Shown piece by piece: positions 21,853 through 32,650 of a stretch of DNA of 64,000 nt (positions are counted from its first letter, which is position 1; the number at the start of each line of letters is the position of its first letter). The translations under genes and the position numbers were made by a program. The stretch lies in contig OX463813.1 in NCBI GenBank assembly GCA_949825045.1, positions 27,448,001 through 27,512,000 of the forward strand, written 5' to 3'. The notes beneath the pieces are model-generated. The model was not told the DNA's origin. It searched no databases and saw only the letters and a program-made list of their open reading frames with translations. This DNA comes from Argyresthia goedartella (lineage: Eukaryota; Arthropoda; Insecta; Lepidoptera; Argyresthiidae).

Positions 21853-23670
21853 ATGGCACCTTCGCCCTTGACGGTACTGCGATATGGTGTCCGTGAGGAG
21901 ATGAGATGGCTCGCCCATACTCACAAGTATGTGGAGCGACCCGACATGGACGATGTCCTGCTCAAGCGTGTGGAGGACGCAATGACACGCGTCGGGAAGG
22001 TGTGTCGGCTGGCTGCCGAGGCTGAAGCCCTCGGGCTTACGGATGAGGCCTCGGTGGCTGCAGTGAGGCAGCTCTGCGCGGATGCTGACCAAGCGATGGA
22101 GTGCTTGGGCGACATCGAGCGTCGCGCCGAAAAAATTAAGCGGTCGCGTCGGGATGACCGCGGGGAGGGTAGCGGAGACCCCCCCCCCTAAGGGTGTGGT
22201 TGGACGGCTTCCACACCTGGAGATTCCGGCCTTCGGTGGGGCAATTGATGAGTGGCCGGCATTCATCAATTTGTTCGATAGCCTGGTCCACGGTCGGGAC
22301 GACCTGGACAGCGCCTACAAGTTGGCCCAGCTATTGATGGCACTGCGGGGTGAACCGAAGGAGTTGGTCGGTCACCTAACGGTTACGGCGGGCAATTATG
22401 AGATTGCCCGGGTCATATTGTTTGACCGCTACCAACACAAAAGGCGGTTGGTTGATGCGCAGCTGGGGAAGCTGTTCAGCATCCCAAGAGTAACCCGGGA
22501 TGTTGACATCCGGGTACAGGTGCTCAACCCTGTGCTGGTGGCCACTAAGTCCCTTCAGAACCTTGGTCTGCCGGTAGACCAATGGTCATATATTGTGTTA
22601 TATATGGTTTTGTCACGGTTGCCTGCAGCTGTTCAAAGTCGGTTTGAACAGCTGCATGGGGGCAGTAGCTCGGAACTGCCCACGCTCGTCCAATTAACGG
22701 AGTTTTTGGAGGGTGAATGCAGGCGATGCGACACCATGGATTCGGAGGCCAGTGTGCAGCACCAACCCGCGCGGATGTGGGAGGGGCCGCGCCCCCCACC
22801 CCCACGGGGGGGTGGTCGGTCAAAACAATTTGGCGTTTTGAGTGCCGCGCCGTCGGGTGACGGCTGTGTGCACTGCGACAGTGCCGGTCATGAGGTGACC
22901 AGTTGCGCCAACTTTAAGGCGCTCGGTGTGGCTGCCCGCAGGAAGGTGGTCTTTCGCCACCGATTGTGTTTCGGTTGTTTGGGGCCGCACCCGCTGAGCG
23001 AGTGCTCACGGGCGTCCCCCTGTGAGGGCTGCGGTGGGGCAGGCACCACGTCGTGTTGTGCCTGAACCGGTCAGGCCCATCGGACGGTCACCAGGGCCGG
23101 ACTCAGGTTGGTCGGTCACAGGGCCCAACCAGGGCCGGACCCAGTCCCCCTCCGGGCAACGGGAGTCACCAACGGGGTGACTGGGGTACCCGCGGACGGG
23201 ACCCCCCCCGAGGGGAAGGGGGCAGCGCGGGGGGTAACAGGCGGGATAGCCGGGGTTCGGTCGCCGCTATCCAGGGTCAGCGAGGACGTCGGGCCGCTGG
23301 CTCACCGCGTGTTACGGGCGGGTGTCAGATGGCACCTATGAGTGGCGCAAAGGCTGGGAGCCCACCACCTTCTGCGCCACCCTGCCCGTCGCTCTGGGAG
23401 GCGAACAGGGAGGCGAACAGTCAGCTGTCGCCCCCATTCCTAGAGCGCCCCAGGTTGGATCCGCTCTCCCCCCTCCATCCACGGTGGCCACCGGGCACAC
23501 CGTTCACAGTCCGGTATGGTCGGGTACCGGGACAGCGAGGGGCCTATTATGCGGGTTGGGACCCCCTGATGTACATGCGGTCTGATATGCCACCGGTGGC
23601 ATATCAGCAGCCGAGTTACCAGGCCGACGGGGGTCCCAGCGGGTTCGGATCCCGCGGAGGTTCCCGCTAG
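21853..23670 (+). pseudogene. gag of element A (BEL/Pao), two frameshifts
   Basis: It starts at ATG 21853 in CCATGG. The first 112 codons are helical and charged. The frame is lost at a run of about nine C (near 22180-22190) and resumes in another frame with LPHLEIPAFGGAIDEWPAF, the DUF1759-like block. Zinc knuckles follow: CVHCDSAGHEVTSC (canonical CX2CX4HX4C) and CFGCLGPHPLSEC. A second one-base shift near 23040 falls inside a third motif starting CEGCGG; coding continues in the first frame as HHVVLCLNRSGP. A basic, glycine- and proline-rich linker ends at TAG 23668-23670. The element 1 gag ends at the same place. Confidence 0.85.
23668..23670 (+). other. In-frame UAG between gag and pol of element A
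   Basis: The sequence reads CGC TAG GGA. The gag linker before it and pol after it are in the same frame, with 15 stop-free codons between the TAG and the ATG at 23716. The homologous junction of element 1 also has TAG. A purine-rich G follows the stop in both. This is a candidate readthrough codon; with two copies, shared inheritance of a dead stop is the alternative. Confidence 0.55.
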
Positions 23671-26600
23671 GGACACGCCGCCCACTTACAGGGTGTCGCC
23701 ACTCCACAGACGGTCATGCTCCCCACCGCCTCGGTGATAGCGTGGAGTTCGGACGGCAAATCTTGTGTGGCACGAGCACTATTGGACTCGGGGGCCCAGG
23801 GGTGCTTAGTCTCGTGCAACCTTGTAAGACGGTTGGGCATTTCGGTAAGGGAGTACCCACATTCCATTCGGGGAATTGGGAACACGGAAGTCGGTTCCGT
23901 TAAGGGAGTATGTCGGATTACTCTCTCGTCACGGGTGGATTCATCGGTGAATCTGACGGTCACGGCGTTAGTCATGCCTAATGTGATGGGCTCACACCCT
24001 CACGTACGGTTGTCGCCCTCGGTGCGACAGTTGGTCGCTGGGTTGTCACTGGCTGACCCGGAGTTCGATATTCCGGGCCCAGTAGACACTTTATTGGGTG
24101 TCGATGCCTTGGGATACCTGTTAGTGCCAGGTGTCCACGTGTTGCAGGCGACTGGTCTGGTTTCGGTCAACACCAGACTGGGCCATGCGGTAATGGGTCC
24201 GGTCATGCCGGCTGCCCCACGCCTAGCGACTCGTAGCCCCTTATTCGGTTCTGTACCCTCGGAGGTGATACAGAAGTTTTGGGAGGTGGAGAAACCACCT
24301 ACGGTACGCCGGTTGGACCCGGTTGAAGAAGAGTGTGAACAGTTTTATCGGAACAATACTGGTCGCCTTCGGTCAGGTCGATTTCTCACACGTCTTCCAT
24401 TTCGGAGTGATCGCCCACCGCTGGGCAGTTCACACCATGCAGCCGAGACGCGGCTTCTGTCGATGGAAAGACGCATGAAGCGTGACGGGATTTTCCGGCA
24501 GAAGTACGTCGACTTCATGCGGGAATACGAGTCGCTCGGCCACATGTCGGTTTCGGGTATCGACTGGAAGCGTGAAGACCACTGCTTCCTGCCTCATCAC
24601 GCGGTCTTGAGGACCCCGGAGGGCAAAATACGGGTAGTGTTCGATGGATCGGCATCCATCAACATCTAACGGCATGAACCTGAACCAGTGTTTGCATTCA
24701 GGGCCGAAGTTGAATCATGACATCGCGGATGTTATCACATGGTTCCGTCGACACAATGTTGTGTTTGTAGCTGACATCCGGATGATGTTTAGACAGACGG
24801 TCATTCACCCTGACGATAGACGGTATCTGCTGATACTGTGGCGAGAGAGCCTAGATCAGCCCATCAGGGTGTACGAGCTGAACACCAACACGTACGGGCT
24901 ACGGTCTAGTCCTTATTTGGCGATTCGCACCCTTCGGGAGTTAGCGGATCGAGAACGGTCAAATTTCCCTAGAGGAGCAGCGATCCTGGAGCAGAACCTC
25001 TACGTGGACGATATCTGTACCGGTGCAGATTCCGTGGAGGAGGCGCTCGCTCGACGGGACGAGCTAGTTGAGCTCTTACGGGGTGGAGGTTACGAGCTCC
25101 GGAAATGGATGTCGAACTCTCCAGAGTTACTGACTGGTCTTCCGGATGACTACCAGCAGGATCCCCACATTTTTGAAAATTTGGAAAATCCAAATATGTT
25201 GTCGGTATTAGGCGTCCAGTACCAGCCGGTGTCAGACATGTTTTCGTATCGGGTCGAGTTGGACTCCCCGAAGGTCTGGACGAAACGGAACGTCCTTTCA
25301 ACGGTGGCTAGGACATTTGATCCAAACGGGTGGATCACCCCGGTAACATTTCAGCTCAAGTGTTTTATGCAGCAATTGTGGTCTTCTGAGCTGAAATGGG
25401 ACGACCCGATCGGCGGGTCATTGAGCTCGGAGTGGGACTCGTTCTTTTCGACCCTCCCTGGCATTAATCGGATTTCACTGCCACGGAGGTTGGTCCCCAC
25501 CAAACGATACACCGCCACCCTGCATGGGTTTTGCGATGCCTCGGAGAAGGGCTACGGAGCTGCGGTGTATCTGCGTACGGTCGAATCCTCGTAGGAAGTT
25601 ATGTGCGGTTGGTCATGGCCAAGAGCAAGGTTGTGCCGTTGCGCACTCGCCTGACCATTCCCAAATTAGAGCTTTCGGGAGCGGCTCTCCTGATTCGTCT
25701 GCTCAACCACACGATGACGGTTCTTCGTGGGTCAATAGCGTTGGAAGATACGGTCTACGCTTGGACGGACAGCCAGATCGTGTTATGCTGGCTGAAGGCT
25801 TCAGTTCACAAGCTGGAGATTTTTGTGGCAAATCGGGTTTCACAGATTTTGACTTCGGAGGTTCCCTTAATCTGGAGACATGTTCCAGGAGAAATGAACC
25901 CAGCAGACTGTGCGTCTCGTGGGTGTCATGCTCCGGAGTTGGTTGGACATCCCTTGTGGTGGGGTCCAAAATGGTTGACTCAAGCCGAATCGGATTGGCC
26001 AATGAGTCCACGCGTTACCACGGCGAACGGCGCCTTGACAGTCGGTGTCTGTACGACGCAGCCAGAGCCGGAAGAGGAGTTCAGCCTGCTGGAACGGTAC
26101 AGCTCGCTCGACAAGCTGGTCAATGTGACCGCCTGGATCTGCCGATTTGCGCGGAATTGTCGGAATTCTGAGGCGCAACGAGTGCGGACACAGGTCCTGA
26201 CACCACGGGAACGGAACCATGCGTTGTTCGCATTGGTACGGAACGTGCAGATGGTGCACTTTAAGTCCGAATTGGACATTCTGAGACGCGGACGCGTCCA
26301 AATGAAGGGAGCTGTGGCTCGGCTCAACCCGTTTATTGACCCTCAAGGATTGCTGAGGGTAGGAGGTCAGCTGCGGAATGCCAACCTGCCTTATGCGGCT
26401 CGCCACCCGTTGTTACTCCCTAGGAAAGGGAAGTTGGTCGAACTGTTGATACAGGATCGACACATTCGGAATGGGCATATCGGATGCCACGCCTTGATGG
26501 CGTTTCTCCAGCGCGAGTTCTGGATTCTATCGGGAAGACGCTTAGTGCGTAGCGTCGTATTTCGGTGCCTGCCTTGTTATCGGGCCAAGGCTGCTACGAT

Positions 26601-27561
26601 GCAGCCCCAGATGGGCGATTTGCCCTCGGATAGGGTTAACGAAATCCGGCCCTTTGCGGGTGTCGGAACGGATTTCGCGGGACCATTCATGGTCAAGTCT
26701 TCACAGCTACGGAACGCCAGATTAGTGAAGGCATACCTGTGCGTCTTCGTGTGCTTGGCCACGAAGGCAGTCCACTTGGATGTGGTCAGTGACCTCTCTA
26801 CAGAGGCATTTATCGCTTGTCTAGATCGGTTCGTCTCACGAAGGGGCCTCCCGACATTAATCCGTTCGGACAACGGCACAAATTTTGTCGGAGCCAGGCG
26901 ATATCTGCAGGAGGTCACTCAATTCCTGAACGGTAACCAGGACGCCATCGGTACGGCTTGCTCCCGACGAGGGATTGAATGGGTTTTCAGTCCGCCGGGA
27001 TGTCCTCATTGGGGAGGAATTTTTGAGGCTGCGGTTAAATCGGCTAAGTCGCACCTGACGAGGATCATCGGTGAGACCTCTCTACGCTTTGAAGAGCTTG
27101 CGACGCTGTTCTGTAAAATTGAAATGACACTGAACTCGCGTCCGTTGTGCCTGCTCAGTTCGGATCCAAATGATTTGGAAGCGTTGACGCCGGGTCACTT
27201 CCTGATAGGTTAGCCCCTTAACGCCCTGCCAGAATACCCATTCGGTGATGTTAAGTTAAGTCGGTTAACTAGGTGGCAGATGTTGCAGCAGATGGCTCAA
27301 GATTTTTGGAAACGGTGGTCCCTTGAGTACTTGCACATCTTGCAGCAGCGCCTTAAGTGGACTGACCGGACGAGCCCCCCTCAAGTCAGTGATTTGGTGC
27401 TGATTAAGGATGCGAACCTGCCATCATTGAGATGGAGACGAGGACGGATCGTCAATTTGTACACGGGTCGGGATGGCACGCCTCGATCAGCAGAAGTCAG
27501 GGTGGGGGACTCGGTCCTCAAGAGAGCGGTGGCAACACTTTCTCGCCTTCCTTTTGATTAG
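23671..27561 (+). pseudogene. pol of element A: protease, RT, RNase H, integrase; broken
   Basis: The protease has ARALLDSGAQGC. RT carries VVFDGSA, then a one-base shift near 24655, then TSNGMNLNQCLHSGPK and catalytic YVDD (EQNLYVDDICTG). RNase H begins LHGFCDASEKGYG; a second shift falls near 25590, in the sequence encoding VYLRTVESS. Integrase follows with the zinc motif CLPCY, the catalytic D in GTDFAGPF, D in RSDNGTNFVG and E in GGIFEAAVKS. A TAG at 27211-27213 replaces one codon in HFLIG-PLNALP, and the same frame then runs to 27561. Everything needed is present, but four or more lesions in gag-pol make this copy non-autonomous as sequenced. Confidence 0.88.
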
Positions 27562-27581
27562 GGACAGGTTCGGGCCTGTCC

Positions 27582-27592
27582 GGGCGGGTGAC
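27582..27592 (+). promoter_or_regulatory. Polypurine tract of element A
   Basis: GGGCGGGTGAC abuts the 3' LTR. A small inverted repeat, GGACAGG / CCTGTCC, lies just upstream (27563-27580). Confidence 0.6.
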
Positions 27593-28156
27593 TGTTTAAT
27601 ATTTATGCGTCGGAAACGCACCGGTTTTTTGTTGCGCGAATCGATCGCGAGTAATCGAGACATCACTAGCGAAAACGGACCGCAGATGTCACTCGTACCG
27701 GAACGAGATGTAAAATTGGAGGTTATCTTTCCTCTTGGTCTTGTCTCATCGGGAGAATAACATGGCGGCTCGGGCCCCGTGGCATTGATGGTATTTCGGT
27801 GTACCAATTATCATACAGGCATCGGGCCTGGTCAGAGTGTAAATCTGCATCGTCGGGAAATAAGTAGATTCACGTCATCGGTTGAGTGATTTGTGTTGTG
27901 AAGCACATAGTCGTATTCGGACGGCGACTCCACGTCAGCAGGCAGCACGACAGCGAAACGACGGCAAGGATTCAATCCATATCCTATCCCAACTGTGCCC
28001 CCTTTCCCGAATTCCTGTCTCGAATCGAGCCTACGATCTCCTGTCTACGGTGACAAGGTAAATAATAAATTTCATGATTTCTTTTCTCTCACGTGCGGCC
28101 AAAGGCACATCCCCCTCAGGATTCCACGCCGTTCGGTAGGCGTGGGAAATTAATCA
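27593..28156 (+). repeat. 3' LTR of element A
   Basis: 564 bp, one substitution from 14134-14697 by eye. It is followed directly by the ATACC duplication. Confidence 0.93.
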
Positions 28157-28603
28157 ATACCATCTTAGCCAGTGCAACATCTACATCAATTTTCGGGTAC
28201 GTGTGTGGTCGCCAAGAAAGCCTCTCATCGATCAATACTCTTAGATATTTTGTTGTTTCTGTTCGTTCGAGTTCGGGACGATGGCAGAAACGGTCAAACC
28301 CATTGTCTCTGGTCCAATTGTGTATTTTTATTTTGACATTGACAGCATGGAATTTAATCTTTGAGACATCGAGGTTTAACAAATTGGACTGCAGCCAGTC
28401 TGATATTTTTGCAAGACCTAACCCAGCAGTTTCCTGGACAGAGTCCCAAGTTTTTCCAGTGAAAACAATGGCAGTATCAATGAAATAATTGTCCATTATT
28501 TAGCAAGATGTTGCAGAGGTAATTGATGTAAACAAAAAAGAGTAGGGGGCCATGGACCATACCTTGTGGTACGCCGTACGTCATTCTTGTAAACAGGTAT
28601 ATA
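28157..28603 (-). pseudogene. LINE-1: RT core fragment, right of element A
   Basis: The minus strand encodes non-LTR reverse transcriptase: MTYGVPQGMVHGPLLFFVYI (the GVPQG motif, near 28520-28580), then a frameshift, then DTAIVFTGKTWDSV. There the usual FADD box is reduced to FID, so the catalytic site is lost. It continues with ISDWLQSNLLNLDVSK and IDERLSWRPHTYP. It breaks at the element A insertion and continues at 14133. Upstream it is cut by the tail of LINE-2 at about 28603. Confidence 0.75.
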
Positions 28604-29366
28604 ACATAACATAAACATAACTTTATTTAGGAAAAATATATACAATTACAATGTACACTACTCCTTAAAAAAGGGCAAGCCCTTTGGCATAGGATGAGTA
28701 GTTACTTCCCAATAGGTGGCACAATTTAACAATATTATCTTTTGCGTAGATATTTGATAAATTACAATATAAATTTTTAAGACATAGTTATTGAGATTAA
28801 TTGGAATTGAGAATTTAACGTCAAATTATTATTAGAATTTCAATTTAAATTTTAATTTTAACTTAATGATGTGAGTTTGAGAGTGTTGGTGAAATAAAGA
28901 AGATGAAAAGTGTAATGTATGAATGATTTGTTGTAGTGAGTAGTGAATGAATGTGTTGGTTGATTAGATATTTATATTTTTTTTACAAATTATTATTGAA
29001 CTATATTTTATTTTATTATTATTACATATTTTTTATATTATTATTATTTATTAATTTATTATTATTAACAACGAATATGTTTTTTTTATGGCTTATTAAT
29101 TTCTTATTTGAATAGATATTAGGACAAAACTGTTAAAATGTTTTCAGTTTCCTCATACGTGAGAGATCTCAGCCATTTGTATATAGTTTTCTTATTTTCA
29201 AATACTGTCTTTGTATAAATTTCAATGTGTTCGCTAATTGTATTATAGAGATAAGCTCCAAGGAAAATCTTTGCATAAAGCATGTCCACACCTTTACAGT
29301 TTGGCACACTTTGTGTTTTCTTCTTTTTGTTGTTATTGTTATACTAGGATAACTTTATACAGTTAG
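28604..29366 (-). mobile_element. LINE-2, 5'-truncated 3' end
   Basis: The minus strand ends in AATAAAG, then TTATGTTTATGTTATGTTAT, a short-repeat tail of the kind non-LTR elements carry, which abuts LINE-1. The last 62 codons of an ORF lie at 29119-29307 (KWLRSLTYEETENILTVLS), followed by a very AT-rich 3' UTR. The terminal residues resemble the end of LINE-1 ORF2, so the two are related. Confidence 0.6.
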
Positions 29367-29705
29367 GAAAACTTGTCAAATCAAATCAAATCAAAAATCA
29401 TTTATTTCCATAAGATGTTGTTACATCACTTAGATCCGTCATTACATTTTTTTGGGTGAGTTCACTAACACAATGGCGGAATCTGTGGAGAAGAGCTCAC
29501 CGAAGAAACTCCACAGTCGTCGCATCTTTTGCGTTTCCTTTTTTAAATAAAATATTGTCAAATTACAAAATGAATGCTAATTATATATCGAAACAGCCTG
29601 TTACTCAAACAATCTATTCCCATGGACATCTGTCCTCTAAGTAATCAGATATCCTATAGTAACCTTTTTTATACAATTTCTGTTTTATTATTATTTGAAA
29701 CTTGT

Positions 29706-29994
29706 CTAAAGGTAAGTTTTTAATATCAGTAGGGACCTTATTGTAATAGCGTATACGTATAGCGTATATATGCCTTTAAAAGAATTACTAATTTTATGTA
29801 GTCGGCTTACATAAGCAACCAACTTGTCTTTATTTCTAGTATTAAAATTGTGTATATCACTGTACTTCTGAAAATTAGTTATATTTCTTTTTACATACAC
29901 AAGATTGTCATAGATATATTGAGACACAAATGTCAGAATATTGATTTCTTTAAACTTTTCCCTCAGTGACACTCTAGGCCCTAATCTATAAATT
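29706..29994 (-). pseudogene. LINE-3 ORF2 C-terminal fragment
   Basis: The minus strand encodes RAIYRLGPRVSLREKFKEIN and on to SRLHKISNSFKGIY. This is the region downstream of the RT in Jockey/CR1-type ORF2. It is separated from the RT frame by the inverted duplication at 29986-30128. Confidence 0.65.
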
Positions 29995-30128
29995 GCACGA
30001 ACAGCCCATTTCTGCAGAATAAATATTTATTTATTTGCAGAAACGGGCTGTTCGTGCAATTTACAGATGCGAATGCTAACAGCACGCTGCGAATGCTAAT
30101 AGTATATACTATTAGCATTCGCAGCGTG
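29986..30128. repeat. Two adjacent inverted repeats inside LINE-3
   Basis: Arms 29986-30025 and 30027-30066 are near-complementary: the right arm is an inverted copy of the LINE-3 coding sequence for QKWAVRAIY. Next to it, 30083-30128 is a perfect 46-bp palindrome made of CACGCTGCGAATGCTAATAG and its complement. Together they interrupt ORF2 between the RT and the C-terminal part. Confidence 0.85.
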
Positions 30129-31535
30129 ACCCCACAATAAAATACCATAGGTCATTAGACTATGAAAGTAACTAAAGTAGACTAGTCTAGCGGTGTCTAC
30201 GTCGGTAAGAGCTCTATTTTTTTTAACTGCGAACGCTGCCGAACTCAGTCTGTTCGACAATTTATTTATATGAGGATCCCATTGTAGTTTGGCGTCTAAA
30301 GTAATGCCCAAAAAGACAGTCGACTGCACAAGGTCCAATCTCTGTCCTTTTATAAATATGTCTGTAGTTACCGGGTTCACATTGGGTAACACGAATTTAA
30401 TACATTTAGTTTTCTTTTCATTAAGTAATAAATTGTTAACAGTAAACCAGTTCACTATACTAGAGATAGCATTGTTTACCTCGTCATAATTTGATTGCTG
30501 TCTTTTAACTTTAAATATCAAAGAAGTATCATCGGCAAACAATACTAACCCATGTTTTGCTTTAACAAGGTAAGGTAAATCATTAATATATACTAACAAA
30601 CTAACGCCCATACTTATTGAAGACCCAGGTGATCTTTTCCCATTAACATCGACCATCTGAACCCTATCTGTTAGATATGACTCCAGAAGGCCAAGTGCCT
30701 GATCTTTTACACCATAATGGCGTAACTTCCTGACAAGAGTGTCATGATGGACGCAATCAAAAGCCTTGGATAGATCGCAGAAGACACCTATTGCATCCAT
30801 TGCGTCTTCCCAGGCATCAAAAATATTGTCGATTAGTTCAACACCAGCATCGGCTGTTGAACGACCCTTTGTGAAACCAAACTGAGCAATATGAATTAAA
30901 TTATTGAGATAAAAATGACTTTGGAATTGATTAAGTATGAGTTTTTCAAATATTTTGCTAAGCGTTGGTAGTATCGATATGGGTCTAAAATTGGTGGGGT
31001 CTGATGTACTACCAGCTTTGAATAAAGGTATAGTTTTACTTAGTTTCATCAAGTCAGGAAACACACCATTATCTATACATTGATTAAATATACAACAAAG
31101 GTGAGGTGCAATACAATCTACAATGGAACTAATAATTTTTACTGATAGACCATGGGCGTCAGCTGTCTTTTTCATTTCCAGGGATTTAAACGCTTTTACA
31201 ATGTCTTCATTATTTACGTGCCTAAATTTAAAATCTGTTTTACATTCCTCACAGTTTTGTTTAAGTATAGATTCAGCAGCAGCGGGAGATGAATTTAAAG
31301 ACTTGATTGTTGAAACTGGAATGTCCGTAAAGAAATTTTCGAAAGCTTTTGCTACTTCTAGGTCTGTACTTAGCAATTGATTATCTATCTTAAGCTTGAA
31401 TTTATTATGTGTAGCTTTGGCCTTTCCAGTCTCTCTGTTTATAATTTGCCAAGTCGTTTTCATTACATTGCTACTAGATTCAATTTTGTTTTTAATGAAA
31501 TTAGATTTAGCTACGGCACAAACGCGTTTAAACAT
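30096..31535 (-). pseudogene. LINE-3 reverse transcriptase
   Basis: A 479-codon open stretch carries RT motifs in order: FRPISILPTLSKIFEKLI, FGFTKGRSTADAG, CDLSKAFDCVHHDTL, the catalytic FADD in LVLFADDTSLIF, and VFLGITLDAKLQWDPHI. The GVPQGSILGP motif is missing: SMGV is followed at once by SLLVYINDLP, an in-frame loss of about ten residues. This should abolish activity although the frame is open. Upstream it continues in the same frame past 31535 (NTAFLDYVRSYSK) and then breaks. Confidence 0.85.
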
Positions 31536-31782
31536 TTTTGAATAACTACGAACATAATCTAGAAAGGCCGTATTTTTGTTATATGATTTCTCTTCTTAGA
31601 GTTCATGTAATCTTCGTCTGCTCCTATGAATTCCAACTGTCGCCCAATCACTAAACAAAGCTTTGTTATTAACTTTTATAGTTTTTATTTAAATACCGTA
31701 TCATATTCATTTTTGACAAGGTTAAATACTGAGTTGTACAACAAATTTGGATCGTCACTGTATGGTATTTCCCATAGTTTAT

Positions 31783-32548
31783 CTAAAATATTATTCCTGT
31801 AGTGTTCAAGCCGAGTGTCATCACACATGTAATATCCTCTTTTTGGTCCTTTTTTATTTTAATTTTGAATATACCTATCTGACCAGAGTGATCAGAGGTT
31901 AATTTATTGATGACCGATTTGAAAATGGGCGTAATGTTAGTAAATATATTGTCAATGCAGGTAGCAGATGTTGCAGTAATTCTAGTAGGCTCCAAAAACA
32001 GATAGTTCATGTTGTGACATAAAAATAAAGATTTTAATCTAGTACAAATATTATTATCCTCTAACAGATTAACATTAAAATCACCACAAATTATAAAAAA
32101 ATTGTTTTTATCGCTGATTTTAATCAACACTTCATCCATTTTCTTTTCGAATAAATCAAAGGATGAATCTGGTGGTCTGTATACGCTGATTACAATAAGT
32201 TGTTCAAGTTCAATACAGGCTATTTCCATGGTACGCTCAACAGACAGGCTCACTATGTCAACTCGTTCCTTATATTTAAAACTATTATTTACAAGTATTA
32301 AGGAGCCACCGCGATCAGCTGTTTTTCTGTTGAACGAACTAGCAACGTGGTGGTTATTAAAGTTGAACATGAACTGATAACTCTTTAAAAAGTGCTCTGT
32401 TATACATAAAATATCAATATTATTACAGTTCATGAATAACTCAATTTCCAGTTCTTTACTTAACATGCCCTGTATATTTTGATGAACCACGTTTAAAATA
32501 TTCTTACTTTTACATTTTTCATTACTAGTAACTTGATTTAATGGGCAA
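31783..32548 (-). pseudogene. LINE-3 AP endonuclease
   Basis: It encodes the apurinic-like endonuclease that nicks the target: VVHQNIQGM, then TEH, SVYRPPDSSF, ICGDFNVNL, TCIDNIFTN and TSDHSGQIGIF. These carry the usual N, E, D/N and SDH catalytic positions. The open frame extends upstream of 32490 (LNQVTSNEKCKSKNILN), so the start is not at 32490. It is lost around 31783, before the RT. Confidence 0.8.
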
Positions 32549-32650
32549 GATGAAGGTATATTTATACAAATATTAATATTACTGCCAGAGTTACTCTCTG
32601 TTGTCCTATGGGTTAATTTAAAGAGCTTGGAACAGATTCCAAGGAGTATA

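Larger units (their letters stand above)
14134..28156 (+). mobile_element. BEL/Pao LTR retrotransposon (element A), split by element B
   Basis: A complete element flanked by ATACC duplications: 5' LTR, primer-binding site, leader, gag, protease, RT, RNase H, integrase, purine tract, 3' LTR. Removing element B and one GTCGG leaves about 7.55 kb. The two LTRs differ at one of 564 positions by eye, so insertion is recent. The coding part carries about four single-base frameshifts and one nonsense codon, so it is not autonomous as sequenced. It lies inside a minus-strand LINE (LINE-1). Confidence 0.93.
29368..32650 (-). mobile_element. LINE-3, degraded non-LTR retrotransposon (Jockey/CR1-like)
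   Basis: The minus strand ends in AAATAAATGATT, then TTGATTTGATTTGA (29368-29410), a typical 3' end. Going right it contains the ORF2 C-terminus (29706-29972), RT (30096-31535) and AP endonuclease (31783-32490). Frames are broken by shifts, an inverted duplication (29986-30128) and an RT deletion. The right (5') end is not defined. The clade is inferred from motif style and is uncertain. Confidence 0.75.
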
